9,433 nucleotides of DNA from Candidatus Nanopelagicales bacterium (GCA_938091275.1 CALKMY010000225.1:1-9433), one strand, 5' to 3'. Positions 1 to 6,601 are shown, numbered from the stretch's first letter. Numbers and translations are program-made. Notes: generated by a model not told the origin, from the sequence alone.

Positions 1-22
1 TGGTGACGAATGTGGCGCGCAT
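1..22 (-). CDS. ftsX: FtsX cell-division protein, N-terminal fragment (cut by window edge)
   Basis: Only seven codons are visible (MRATFVT) before the window ends. The ATG shares its first base with the TGA stop of ftsE (a TGATG junction), so the two are almost certainly translationally coupled. The short N-terminus resembles the start of actinobacterial FtsX, and ftsX is the expected gene directly after ftsE. FtsX is the membrane partner of the FtsE ATPase; together they activate peptidoglycan hydrolases at the septum. The identification rests mainly on position, because too little protein is present for family recognition. Confidence 0.62.
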
Positions 23-711
23 CAGCGAGCGTATCCGTACACGCCACGGGATTGGTCACGCACGAGATGGCCGGTCTCGAGTTCGATAACTCGGCGGCGC
101 ATTTGATCCACGATTTGAGAGTCGTGGGTCGACATGATCACAGTTGTTCCCAACCTGTTGATGCGGTCCAGCAATTTCATGATTCCGACCGAAGTATTCG
201 GGTCCAGGTTTCCGGTCGGCTCGTCTGCGATCAGCAACATCGGGCGATTGACGAAGGCACGAGCGATGGCAACGCGCTGTTGCTCGCCACCGGACAACTC
301 ATCGGGTCGCCGCTCCATCTTGTCATCGAGACCGACCACTTCGAGTACTTCCGGCACGACCTTCCTGATGTGTGATCGCGGCTTTCCGATCACCTCGAGT
401 GCGAAAGCGACATTCTCGAAAACACTTTTGTTGGGCAGTAGCCGAAAGTCCTGGAAGACCGTTCCGATCTGTCGACGTAGCGAGGGAATCTTCCAATTCG
501 ACAGGCGATTGAGTTCTTTGCCCAGCACCCAGACCTGCCCGGAGTTCGGCCGCTCTTCACGCAATACCAGCCGCAGGAACGTGGATTTTCCGGAGCCAGA
601 GGGGCCCACCAGGAAGACGAACTCGCCCTTTTCGATTTCCAGCGACACGTCATCCAACGCCGGTCGGTTCTGGCTGGCGTAGGTCTTGCTGACGTGGTCG
701 AAAAGAATCAC
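22..711 (-). CDS. ftsE: FtsE, cell-division ABC ATPase
   Basis: A 229-residue ABC ATPase that pairs with FtsX at the division site, where ATP cycling controls peptidoglycan hydrolase activity rather than transport. All ABC motifs are intact: Walker [10 protein letters not shown] at about residues 36-44, Q-loop VFQDFRLL near 85-92, signature LSGGEQ at 139-144, Walker B LLIADEP at 159-165 and H-loop STHD at 194-197. The length and the [19 protein letters not shown] segment are typical of FtsE. The start is GTG (709-711), chosen because GAGG at 717-720 lies five bases upstream and the protein then begins [11 protein letters not shown], as expected for the family. It follows prfB after 71 bases and overlaps ftsX by one base. 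I saw no convincing terminator in the prfB-ftsE gap. Confidence 0.96.
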   Translation of the reverse strand: MILFDHVSKTYASQNRPALDDVSLEIEKGEFVFLVGPSGSGKSTFLRLVLREERPNSGQVWVLGKELNRLSNWKIPSLRRQIGTVFQDFRLLPNKSVFENVAFALEVIGKPRSHIRKVVPEVLEVVGLDDKMERRPDELSGGEQQRVAIARAFVNRPMLLIADEPTGNLDPNTSVGIMKLLDRINRLGTTVIMSTHDSQIVDQMRRRVIELETGHLVRDQSRGVYGYAR

Positions 712-782
712 GGTTGCCTCGGGGTTGGCGGTGGGCTTTCAAGGGTCGCTAGCAGTCTAAGCACACGCCCCCGTGAAGATGG

Positions 783-1904
783 TTAGGACGGGGCCGCCTG
801 TTGCCGTCGCCACCGGATTCCCGATGCGATGAAGTCGTCGATCTCGCCGTCGAGGATCGCCTGGGTGTTTCCCGTTTCGAACTCTGTCCGAAGATCTTTA
901 ACCATTTGGTAGGGGTGCAGAACATACGAGCGCATTTGGTTACCCCAGGAGCCGAGGGAATCACCCTTCAGGGCATCAATCTTCGCCTGCTCCTCTTGCC
1001 GTCGCCGCTCGAGTAATTTCGCTTGCAAGATTCCCATGGCCGTCGCCTTGTTCTGCAGCTGCGACCGCTCGTTTTGACACGACACCACGATGCCCGTGGG
1101 GACGTGCGTAAGTCGGACCGCAGAGTCCGTTGTATTCACACCTTGCCCGCCCGGGCCACTCGATCGATACACATCCACCCGAAGGTCGTCCTCGGGGATA
1201 TCAATGCTTTCCGTCTGCTCAACGACGGGAATTACTTCGACGCCGGCGAAAGATGTTTGTCGGCGTCCTTGGTTATCGAACGGTGAAATGCGCACCAAGC
1301 GGTGAGTTCCCTGCTCGACGGACAGAGTTCCGTAGGCGTAGGGAGCCTTCGCCGCGAAGGTCGCGGACTTGATACCCGCTTCCTCCGCATAGGACGTGTC
1401 ATACATCTCCACTGCCCATCCATGCCTCTCGCAGTACCTGAGATACATGCGCATCAGCATCTCCGCCCAATCGGCCGCGTCGACTCCGCCCGCTTCCGAT
1501 CGGATGGTGACAAGCGCCTCTCGATCGTCGTACTCCCCCGACAGCAACGTGCGCACTTCGAGATCGTTGATGTCCCGCTCGAGAGCATCGAGTTCCGCCA
1601 GCGCTTCGTCCTGCGCGCTCTGATCGTTCTCCGCCTCTGCCAGCTCGAAAAGGACTGGAAGGTCATCGGCGCGGGATCTCAGTTGTGTCATTCGTCGCAG
1701 CTCTCCTTGCAAGAATGACAATCGGGATGTGACCTTTTGTGCATTCGCCTGGTCGTCCCACAAGTTGGGCACCGATGCCGCTATTTCCAATTCTCCGATT
1801 TCGGCCTGCGTCGATTCGATGTCGAAGACCTTCTCCACATTGGCGAGTGTCGCCACGACCGTGGAGATCCGGTCATCGGTTTCAAGAGAGGCCACGAGGC
1901 GCAA
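783..1904 (-). CDS. prfB: Peptide chain release factor 2 (RF2)
   Basis: Recognises UGA and UAA stop codons in the ribosomal A site and triggers peptide release. Diagnostic residues are present: the SPF stop-codon recognition tripeptide at about residues 207-209 (VRISPFDNQ) and the catalytic GGQ at 252-254 ([10 protein letters not shown]). SPF separates RF2 from RF1. The residue after GGQ is Gly, where I recall Ser or His in other RF2 proteins. The length of 373 aa fits the family. The frame is continuous from the N-terminus, so no +1 frameshift is required, as in many actinobacteria. The start is uncertain: an in-frame TGA lies four codons upstream of TTG (1902-1904), and the only other early candidate is GTG at 1893-1895 (the fourth codon). 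Either start gives a normal N-terminus. The gene begins 21 bases after the tadG-like stop and ends in TAA 71 bases before ftsE. Confidence 0.96.
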   Translation of the reverse strand: MRLVASLETDDRISTVVATLANVEKVFDIESTQAEIGELEIAASVPNLWDDQANAQKVTSRLSFLQGELRRMTQLRSRADDLPVLFELAEAENDQSAQDEALAELDALERDINDLEVRTLLSGEYDDREALVTIRSEAGGVDAADWAEMLMRMYLRYCERHGWAVEMYDTSYAEEAGIKSATFAAKAPYAYGTLSVEQGTHRLVRISPFDNQGRRQTSFAGVEVIPVVEQTESIDIPEDDLRVDVYRSSGPGGQGVNTTDSAVRLTHVPTGIVVSCQNERSQLQNKATAMGILQAKLLERRRQEEQAKIDALKGDSLGSWGNQMRSYVLHPYQMVKDLRTEFETGNTQAILDGEIDDFIASGIRWRRQQAAPS

Positions 1905-1927
1905 GACTACGGCTCAGCCGCCTTCCT
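1905..1927 (-). promoter_or_regulatory. prfB ribosome binding region with an embedded small hairpin
   Basis: On the minus strand AGGAAGG (1921-1927) is the only strong Shine-Dalgarno sequence near prfB, but it lies 16 bases from the TTG start and 25 from the alternative GTG. Between them is a perfect inverted repeat, CGGCTGAGCCG (1910-1920), followed by five bases and TTG. If the repeat folds, the effective spacing to TTG drops to about five bases. The AG of the upstream tadG-like TAG stop is part of the Shine-Dalgarno sequence. The sequence elements are seen directly; the folding role is inference. Confidence 0.45.
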
Positions 1928-2351
1928 AGCCGACGTAGTCCAATCGACCGGAGGATTCCACGGTGATGGTCGCCTCGATCGGCCAAAAGGCGGTCCGGAT
2001 GGGCGCCTGCAGCACTGCCGTGACCGTTATCGGTGAAGCCGTCAGAGCAACCACTTCCAGGCCATCGATGGTGTCGTCGATCTGCGCCTGTTCGATCTGA
2101 CGCAGGGCCAGTGATTGAGCGTTGGAAGGAACCAGGGTCGTTGCCGTTGTGGCACCGCGCAGGTAATACGTCGCGAGATCTATTCCCTGACTGCCCGCAA
2201 GCACCGCGGCATCTGCTCGTGCCTGAAGCACCGAGCGCTGATGGAAGGCCATCGATGCGTCCGTGACCACGGAGATCGCCACAAGAAGCACTCCGATAAG
2301 CCCAATGCCCAACAGCAGCACGCTGCCGTCCTCTGCAGTTTCTCGCTTCAT
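1926..2351 (-). CDS. TadG-like Flp pilus-assembly protein (short)
   Basis: A 141-residue protein with a short charged N-terminus (MKRETAEDG), one hydrophobic helix at about 10-29, then DASMAFHQRSVLQARADAAV. That pattern matches the N-terminal region of TadE/G-like proteins (Pfam Tad-type, PF13400). These are anchored by one helix and exposed outside the membrane, probably as minor pseudopilins or assembly factors. Cleavage at the processing Gly9 would leave no Glu at +5 (SVLLL), so it may not be processed. The start ATG overlaps the upstream TadE-like stop by four bases (ATGA), with GGAG four bases upstream; longer upstream extensions of the frame only shadow that gene. It ends in TAG, 21 bases before prfB. 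The protein is much shorter than proteobacterial TadG, which carries a von Willebrand domain absent here. Confidence 0.8.
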   Translation of the reverse strand: MKRETAEDGSVLLLGIGLIGVLLVAISVVTDASMAFHQRSVLQARADAAVLAGSQGIDLATYYLRGATTATTLVPSNAQSLALRQIEQAQIDDTIDGLEVVALTASPITVTAVLQAPIRTAFWPIEATITVESSGRLDYVG

Positions 2352-2776
2352 CGTGCTCCCGACGGTCGATAGCTGTCCACCACGAATTCCTGTGAGGCGG
2401 CGATCGGCACGTGGACAAGTGAATGGAAGGTCGCGGGAAGCCACGGCAGCGGCATGTCCCATTCCAAAACCGCCCGAATGCGACTTCCCGGTTCGAGGCA
2501 CCCACCGAGCGAGCAATGGAATGTCAAAGATTCCTCCGGGAGATCGAGATGACGATCGGAGAAAGCGATCTGGGCGGCCTGCCGGGCCCGATACTCGCCG
2601 CTTACCGAGGAAATATCACGGGAGTAGACGCGCGACGCCTCGCGCACGGCAGATTGCGCGGCCGAACGTGCACCGAGAACATCGGCAAGAGCGATGAGCA
2701 CATAGGCGAGAGGAATCATGATGCCGACGGCTACAACGATGAATTCGGGAATCGCCGCCCCGGTGTCGTCGCGCAT
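2348..2776 (-). CDS. TadE-like pseudopilin (second copy)
   Basis: A 142-residue protein with a type IVb prepilin-like N-terminus: MRDDTG, then AAIPEF, giving Gly6 as the probable cleavage residue and Glu11 at +5, followed by a hydrophobic helix at about 12-34. The remainder is a soluble extracytoplasmic domain with two close cysteines (Cys88 and Cys93 in HCSLGGC) that could form a disulfide. TadE-like proteins are minor pseudopilins of the Tad pilus. ATG at 2774-2776 is preferred over GTG at 2780-2782 because GGAG lies five bases before the ATG, whereas the GTG has no spaced ribosome site. The gene starts two bases after the first TadE stop and overlaps the TadG-like gene by four bases. Confidence 0.85.
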   Translation of the reverse strand: MRDDTGAAIPEFIVVAVGIMIPLAYVLIALADVLGARSAAQSAVREASRVYSRDISSVSGEYRARQAAQIAFSDRHLDLPEESLTFHCSLGGCLEPGSRIRAVLEWDMPLPWLPATFHSLVHVPIAASQEFVVDSYRPSGAR

Positions 2777-2778
2777 CG

Positions 2779-3210
2779 TCACTCCACGGCGAAGCCCGGG
2801 ACCAACTCACTTCCCGATTCGAGGAGCGAACGGCCGGTCACCGTCATCGTTGTAGGACCGAACATGCCAACGAGGGGTAGGTCGAGCGTCATGTCCACCG
2901 CTGCGACAGGTACTGGCCCCTCGCGGTCAATTCGTGCGTGGGTGCTTCGGAGGGCAGGTGCCGCGATCGACTGACGCAACACGCGCTCGGCCCGCGCTTT
3001 GCCCTGGGAAAGATCTCCGTTCGTCATCGCCGCAACGCGAGCACCTTGTGACGCTGCACCGACGGCAACTTCCCTGACGTGCAGGACAAGTGCGAGTTGC
3101 AACACCGCAAGGGCAACGACGAGCAGCAGAGGTGTGACCAGCGCGAACTCGACAGGGGCGGCACCGTCATCGGCCCGTAGCCGATCAACAAGCGCACCTG
3201 TCACGGTCAC
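2779..3210 (-). CDS. tadE: TadE-like pseudopilin (first copy)
   Basis: A 143-residue protein with a processing-type N-terminus. RADDG is followed by AAPVEF, placing the probable cleavage after Gly16 and Glu21 at the +5 position that aids subunit assembly. A hydrophobic helix follows at about 22-45 (ALVTPLLLVVALAVLQLALV), then a small extracytoplasmic domain. It is the clearest TadE-family member here and probably a minor pseudopilin of the Tad pilus. The GTG start overlaps the Flp-like gene's TGA by four bases (GTGA); a second GTG two codons later is an alternative. No good Shine-Dalgarno sequence is seen, so translation is likely coupled to the upstream gene. Confidence 0.88.
   Translation of the reverse strand: MTVTGALVDRLRADDGAAPVEFALVTPLLLVVALAVLQLALVLHVREVAVGAASQGARVAAMTNGDLSQGKARAERVLRQSIAAPALRSTHARIDREGPVPVAAVDMTLDLPLVGMFGPTTMTVTGRSLLESGSELVPGFAVE
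2782..2787 (-). promoter_or_regulatory. Ribosome binding site deciding the second TadE start
   Basis: Minus-strand GTGGAG, with GGAG at 2782-2785 spaced five bases from ATG 2774-2776. It overlaps the 3' end of the preceding gene. The alternative GTG at 2780-2782 directly abuts this motif, so ATG is the better start. Confidence 0.6.
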
Positions 3211-3404
3211 GGCTGCGAGACACTCGAAATCGCTCGATCAAGCACCGCTGTCAGTTGATCATCGGCGATGAGCCAGATCGCCGTCACCAGTCCGGCGGTC
3301 ATGACGGTCACCAAGACCCAACCGGGGACATCCCCACGTTCTCCGTCGGCAAATTCGTCGATCCAGGCGGCAACACGGATATACAGCTGGCGGGATATGT
3401 TCAT
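3207..3404 (-). CDS. Small Flp-like pilin candidate
   Basis: A 65-residue protein in the position where Tad operons carry the major Flp pilin, between tadC and the TadE genes. It has a leader of about 24 polar residues, the segment GERGDVPGWVL, one hydrophobic helix at about 30-47, and a short amphipathic tail. The probable cleavage site is Gly24-Asp25, but +5 is Trp29 rather than the Glu found in canonical Flp pilins. From memory, short proteins with a similar GDVPGW segment occur in other actinobacterial tad loci. It is the only gene after tadA with its own strong, well-spaced ribosome site, which fits a subunit made in high amounts. An alternative reading is a non-pilin membrane peptide. 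The family call is moderate. Confidence 0.75.
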   Translation of the reverse strand: MNISRQLYIRVAAWIDEFADGERGDVPGWVLVTVMTAGLVTAIWLIADDQLTAVLDRAISSVSQP

Positions 3405-3410
3405 TGTTCA

Positions 3411-3417
3411 TCCTTTC
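3411..3417 (-). promoter_or_regulatory. Strong ribosome binding site of the Flp-like gene
   Basis: Minus-strand GAAAGGA, six bases before ATG 3402-3404, lies in the 24-base gap after tadC. It is the widest spacing inside the tad operon, and most other junctions overlap. It supports independent, efficient initiation of the pilin gene. Confidence 0.7.
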
Positions 3418-3428
3418 GGTTGTTGTGA

Positions 3429-4316
3429 TTACGACACGAGGGCCTCGAGGCCACGAAGGCCAGGAAAGAGGGCAATAGCAACGACCGTCGGCAGGATGAG
3501 GAAGACGACGGGAATAAGCATCACGACGTCTTTCTTTCCGGCCTGCTCGATGAGCGCTTGCTGTTGAAGGATCCGTGCATCACGTGCTTGCGCCCGAACG
3601 ACGCCCACCAGGGGCGTTCCTCGCTCAAGAGAGATCACCAGACCATCGACAAATCGCTCGACTGCCGGCACATCCATTCGGTCCGACGCCGACCGAAGGG
3701 CACGCTCCAGCGGAATACCCGTCGATGCCTCGGCTACGACAACACCTAATTCGTCGCCTAGGTCTCCCCGGATCATGCCGCTAACACGATGCAGAGCAGG
3801 GATCATCGACTCGCCGGCAGCTACCGCGAATGCCAACAGTTCGGCAACATCGGGAAGTTGCTCCTCGATTCGGGCCCGACGTCTCGTGGCCTGTCGGGCG
3901 ATTCGACGGTCGAGAAAGAGGACACCGAGAGCGGCCCCGATGGCAGGCAACAGGACGAGTGCCGCCGGTGAGGAGCCACGCAGGATGCTCCACCAGGCGA
4001 CGACAATGCCGACCCCGAGTCCGCACCCTCCCCACGCGAGCTGATCCCAGCGAAGCTGCGCGATTCCTCCGCTTCGCCCGGCAGTCGCAAGACGACGTGA
4101 CACCGAGTCCGAGGTTTGCAACATTCGCGGCCGAATAAGCGCGACATACGCGCTTATCGGACCGGACTTCTGGTGATCCAGGGCCAGAGTTCCTCGGTGG
4201 AGACCGACGCGAACAGGTATCGAAGGGGGCGCGGTGGCGCGAACGCGGCTGATGACGGTCAAGAGACCGGACATCGCCATAAGACCGATCAGCGATCCCA
4301 TGAGTGCGCTGCTCAT
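3429..4316 (-). CDS. tadC: TadC, inner-membrane platform protein of the Tad pilus
   Basis: A 295-residue T2SSF-family (GspF-like) membrane protein. Hydrophobic segments lie at about 5-22, 92-110, 116-135 and 263-284. The cytoplasmic T2SSF domain runs from about 154 to 260, beginning EEQLPDVAELLAFAVAAGES, with the usual EAxxGIPLERAL-type segment near 196-207. With TadB it forms the platform on which the TadA ATPase drives pilin extrusion. The start ATG overlaps the tadB stop by four bases (ATGA); the frame is open further upstream but that part only shadows tadB. TadC is assigned over TadB by gene order. It ends in TAA, 24 bases before the Flp-like gene. Confidence 0.9.
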   Translation of the reverse strand: MSSALMGSLIGLMAMSGLLTVISRVRATAPPSIPVRVGLHRGTLALDHQKSGPISAYVALIRPRMLQTSDSVSRRLATAGRSGGIAQLRWDQLAWGGCGLGVGIVVAWWSILRGSSPAALVLLPAIGAALGVLFLDRRIARQATRRRARIEEQLPDVAELLAFAVAAGESMIPALHRVSGMIRGDLGDELGVVVAEASTGIPLERALRSASDRMDVPAVERFVDGLVISLERGTPLVGVVRAQARDARILQQQALIEQAGKKDVVMLIPVVFLILPTVVAIALFPGLRGLEALVS

Positions 4317-5170
4317 GCCAGCACTCGCTCCGGCAGCCGGAGCCTGCCGAGCCGCTTCATTAACCGGTAAGCGATGACCGACACCACGGCACACGCCACC
4401 AAGAGAAGCGTCCCTGACCATGACGTGAAAGCGGCTACCGCCTCCGGTCGGGTACACAACAACGCAAGTGTCAGCCACGGAGCCGCAACGGATACGCGAG
4501 CAGCGTTAACAGTCCACGATTGACGAGCGGCTATATCTCCACGCGTCCGCAAGTCCTCCCGGAGCAGACCACTGAGTGTCCGCAAGACATTGCCGAGATC
4601 GCTGCCGCCAACGTCACGTGCGATACGCAACGACGCACATACGCGATCGGCGACCGGGTCCGCCAACGCGTCTTGCAGCGCGTCGAGTGCATCCGGAAAG
4701 GAACCCCGGACCCGGTATTCGGCATCGAACTCAGCAAAGGACATCCGCAACGGTTCGGGGCCTCGTCGGGACAAATCGGCCACTGCTTCCGGTAAGGACA
4801 GGCCGGCACGAATAGCCGAGGTGAGCTGATCGACCGCATCTGGCCACGCCTCCTGACGGGCCTTGATCTGCTGGTTCACGCGCCGCCGCAAGAGAAGCAC
4901 CGGCACACTTGCTGCCGCAAGGCCTGCGAGAAGGGCGACCACTGGCACCGCCGTCACGATCACGGTGACCGTGAACACCACCATCGCCGACCCAACGCTG
5001 GCCCCCACGAGGCCGGTTCGGGACAGGCGAGCGATGCCTGCCGCGTGGATGAGTGCATCTAGTCGACCAACCCGACGACTCGGGCGGCGGCGCTCGGGTC
5101 TGCCGCTCGTGTAGGCGAGGAAGATCAACAGGAGCCCAACTCCCACACCCAGACCGATGATCGCTCCCAT
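4313..5170 (-). CDS. tadB: TadB, inner-membrane platform protein of the Tad pilus
   Basis: A 285-residue T2SSF-family protein following tadA. Hydrophobic segments are seen at about 3-20, 54-73, 75-95, 224-238 and 250-268. The cytoplasmic domain begins near 108 with EAWPDAVDQLTSAIRAGLSL, the characteristic opening of the TadB/TadC fold, followed by DALDALQDALADPVADRVCA. It partners with TadC and TadA in the pilus assembly motor. The ATG shares one base with the tadA stop (TGATG), so translation is probably coupled; no strong separate ribosome site is visible. The call is firm at family level, and TadB rather than TadC rests on order. Confidence 0.91.
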   Translation of the reverse strand: MGAIIGLGVGVGLLLIFLAYTSGRPERRRPSRRVGRLDALIHAAGIARLSRTGLVGASVGSAMVVFTVTVIVTAVPVVALLAGLAAASVPVLLLRRRVNQQIKARQEAWPDAVDQLTSAIRAGLSLPEAVADLSRRGPEPLRMSFAEFDAEYRVRGSFPDALDALQDALADPVADRVCASLRIARDVGGSDLGNVLRTLSGLLREDLRTRGDIAARQSWTVNAARVSVAAPWLTLALLCTRPEAVAAFTSWSGTLLLVACAVVSVIAYRLMKRLGRLRLPERVLA

Positions 5171-6495
5171 CAGGCAGCCGCCACCCGCTGCGAACGTGCG
5201 CGCGAGGCGCTAGAAGCATCGGGGTCAGATATACGCGAATCAGTTGCCCGCGGGTCCGTTGCGAGTAGCGCCATGACATCGAAACCATGGCGACGGTAGT
5301 GATCAACGCGCGCGGGAAATCCTCGCTCTCGCACTAAGCCCTCGCCGCGGTCCGCGAAGATGCTCGCCAATTCGATCGTTCCCGACTCGACTCGACCTGT
5401 TAGCGCAGATATTTCGGTCACATACCGTCGGCCACGAACGTCTGTTGCGACGTGCACGACTAAATCCACACTCGATGCGACGGTGGGGACCACGAAGTCG
5501 CCCGGGATGTTCTGTCCCGCGAGCAGTGGCAGCGTGCACAACTTCGTCACCGCTTCTCGAGCGCTATTCGCGTGGAGAGTGCTCATCGATGGCATTCCCG
5601 AATTCATTGCGACCAGCAGATCAAGCGACTCTGCTTGCCGCACTTCTCCCACGATCAAGCGCGTGGGGCGCATCCGTAACGCCTCCCGGATCAAGCGCCG
5701 CAAGGGAATCTCGCCCGTGCCTTCCAAGCTCGCATCGCGGGTCTGCATCGCGATCCAGTCCGGGTGATTGCAGCGTATTTCGAAGACTTCTTCGCAGGTG
5801 ATGATTCGTTCACGCACAGGGACAGACCCCAGAAGACCGTTCAACAAAGTGGTCTTTCCCGCTTGCGTGCCGCCCGCAACAACGATGTTCGACCCCGACA
5901 CCACCGAGGCCTCCAAGAAGGTCGCCGCGTGCGCCGTCAACGTTCCCGCATGCACCAGATCGTGAATCGTGCTTGGGCGGATCACGAACCGGCGAATGTT
6001 GACGGCCCAGTGATCGCGGGTCACGTCCGGAATCACCACGTGCAACCGGCTTCCATCGGGCAAGGTCGCGTCGACGAAAGGCTGGGAAAGGTCAAGTCTG
6101 CGTCCGGACCATCGCAGCATGCGTTCCACGAGATCGCGAACCTGGGCCGCGGTCATGACGATGGGCGTCAATTCACTCACGCCTGTGCGAGCGACGAAAA
6201 CGCGACCCGGCTCATTGATCCATATCTCTTCGACGGTGCCATCGTCGAAGAACGGCTGCAAGGGGCCGAATCCGCAGATGGAATGCTGGACGGCCGTGAC
6301 CACGGCAGCGACATCAGATGCGACGGACGGCTGTTCTTCGTGCGTGCCGCAACTGCCGATAACGACGTCAGCGCCGATTCTTTCGATGATCGACAACACC
6401 TGGGTTCCATCGTGCATCGGGTCGAGGCGAAGAGCCCGCACTTCGGCACGAACTCGTTCCTCGACCTGCGCGCACCAATGAGCGTGTTGCTGCAC
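5170..6495 (-). CDS. tadA: TadA/CpaF-type pilus assembly ATPase
   Basis: A 441-residue secretion ATPase of the GspE/VirB11 superfamily, TadA/CpaF branch, a cytoplasmic hexamer that powers Flp pilus assembly. Visible motifs are the N-terminal FGPLQPFFDDGTVEEIWIN at about 76-94, Walker A GGTQAGKTT at 208-216, the Asp-box region RIITCEEVFEI at 230-240, Walker B RLIVGEVRQAE at 279-289 and the His box STLHANS at 305-311. The last 30 or so residues are low-complexity (Ser, Asp, Arg, Ala). The Asp box reads CEEVFE instead of the EDxxEL form common in proteobacteria, which I believe is usual for this actinobacterial clade. The start is GTG, supported by GAAAGGGG six bases upstream; the nearby ATG (6518-6520) is out of frame. 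It is the first tad gene; no TadZ/CpaE-like gene precedes it. Confidence 0.95.
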   Translation of the reverse strand: MQQHAHWCAQVEERVRAEVRALRLDPMHDGTQVLSIIERIGADVVIGSCGTHEEQPSVASDVAAVVTAVQHSICGFGPLQPFFDDGTVEEIWINEPGRVFVARTGVSELTPIVMTAAQVRDLVERMLRWSGRRLDLSQPFVDATLPDGSRLHVVIPDVTRDHWAVNIRRFVIRPSTIHDLVHAGTLTAHAATFLEASVVSGSNIVVAGGTQAGKTTLLNGLLGSVPVRERIITCEEVFEIRCNHPDWIAMQTRDASLEGTGEIPLRRLIREALRMRPTRLIVGEVRQAESLDLLVAMNSGMPSMSTLHANSAREAVTKLCTLPLLAGQNIPGDFVVPTVASSVDLVVHVATDVRGRRYVTEISALTGRVESGTIELASIFADRGEGLVRERGFPARVDHYRRHGFDVMALLATDPRATDSRISDPDASSASRARSQRVAAA

Positions 6496-6496
6496 C

Positions 6497-6533
6497 GACG
6501 ACCCCTTTCGCAGTCGTCATCGACGCTACGTCG
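6497..6533 (-). promoter_or_regulatory. tadA leader: tandem hairpins around the ribosome binding site
   Basis: On the minus strand, CGACG-TAG-CGTCG (6533-6521) is a perfect 5-bp stem with a 3-base loop. Directly after it, GACGAC (6518-6513) and GTCGTC (6502-6497) form a second 6-bp stem that can extend with G-U pairs. Its loop holds GAAAGGG, and its 3' arm is the spacer just before the tadA GTG. The middle arms can instead pair with each other (GTCG with CGAC). The Shine-Dalgarno sequence is GAAAGGGG at 6502-6509. The ribosome site is firm; a regulatory role for the structure is inference. Confidence 0.5.
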
Positions 6534-6550
6534 CCACGTCGGGCTCGTGG

Positions 6551-6576
6551 AATATGCGAAATCGCCCTGTGGAAAA
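6551..6576 (-). promoter_or_regulatory. Candidate tad operon promoter with a DnaA-box-like 9-mer
   Basis: The 106-base gap between the hydrolase stop and tadA is the only place for a tad promoter. Minus-strand CATATT (6556-6551) matches four of six -10 bases; no good -35 is seen. TTTTCCACA (6576-6568) fits the general DnaA box pattern TTWTNCACA and lies in the spacer and -35 area of that promoter. A transcript starting near 6544 would carry the structured leader. Both elements are short and may be chance. Confidence 0.25.
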
Positions 6577-6601
6577 CCGGAGAGGGCAGGGCTCGCGACT
6601 A

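Noticed and set aside
754..759. TAGACT on the minus strand as a promoter for ftsE
   Set aside because: It matches only four of six -10 bases and has no suitable -35. The 71-base prfB-ftsE gap could hold a promoter, but the sequence does not show one clearly.
764..775. CACGCCCCCGTG in the prfB-ftsE gap as a hairpin or operator
   Set aside because: Only four base pairs can form and nothing around it supports a function.
2352..2516. Possible longer N-terminus for the TadG-like protein
   Set aside because: The extension only overlaps the TadE-like gene in another frame and puts 55 residues of non-family sequence before the charged start and helix. ATG 2349-2351 has a stop-start overlap and GGAG upstream.
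4317..4478. Possible longer N-terminus for TadC
   Set aside because: The extra 54 residues shadow the end of tadB and lack family resemblance; the ATGA overlap gives a natural start.
6564..6592. Inverted repeat GCCCTG/CAGGGC after the hydrolase as a terminator
   Set aside because: The stem is only six base pairs with a 17-base loop and no T-run follows, so it is unconvincing as an intrinsic terminator.
6541..6595. Direct repeat GGGCTCG at 6541-6547 and 6589-6595
   Set aside because: Seven bases in GC-rich DNA with no further pattern is likely chance.
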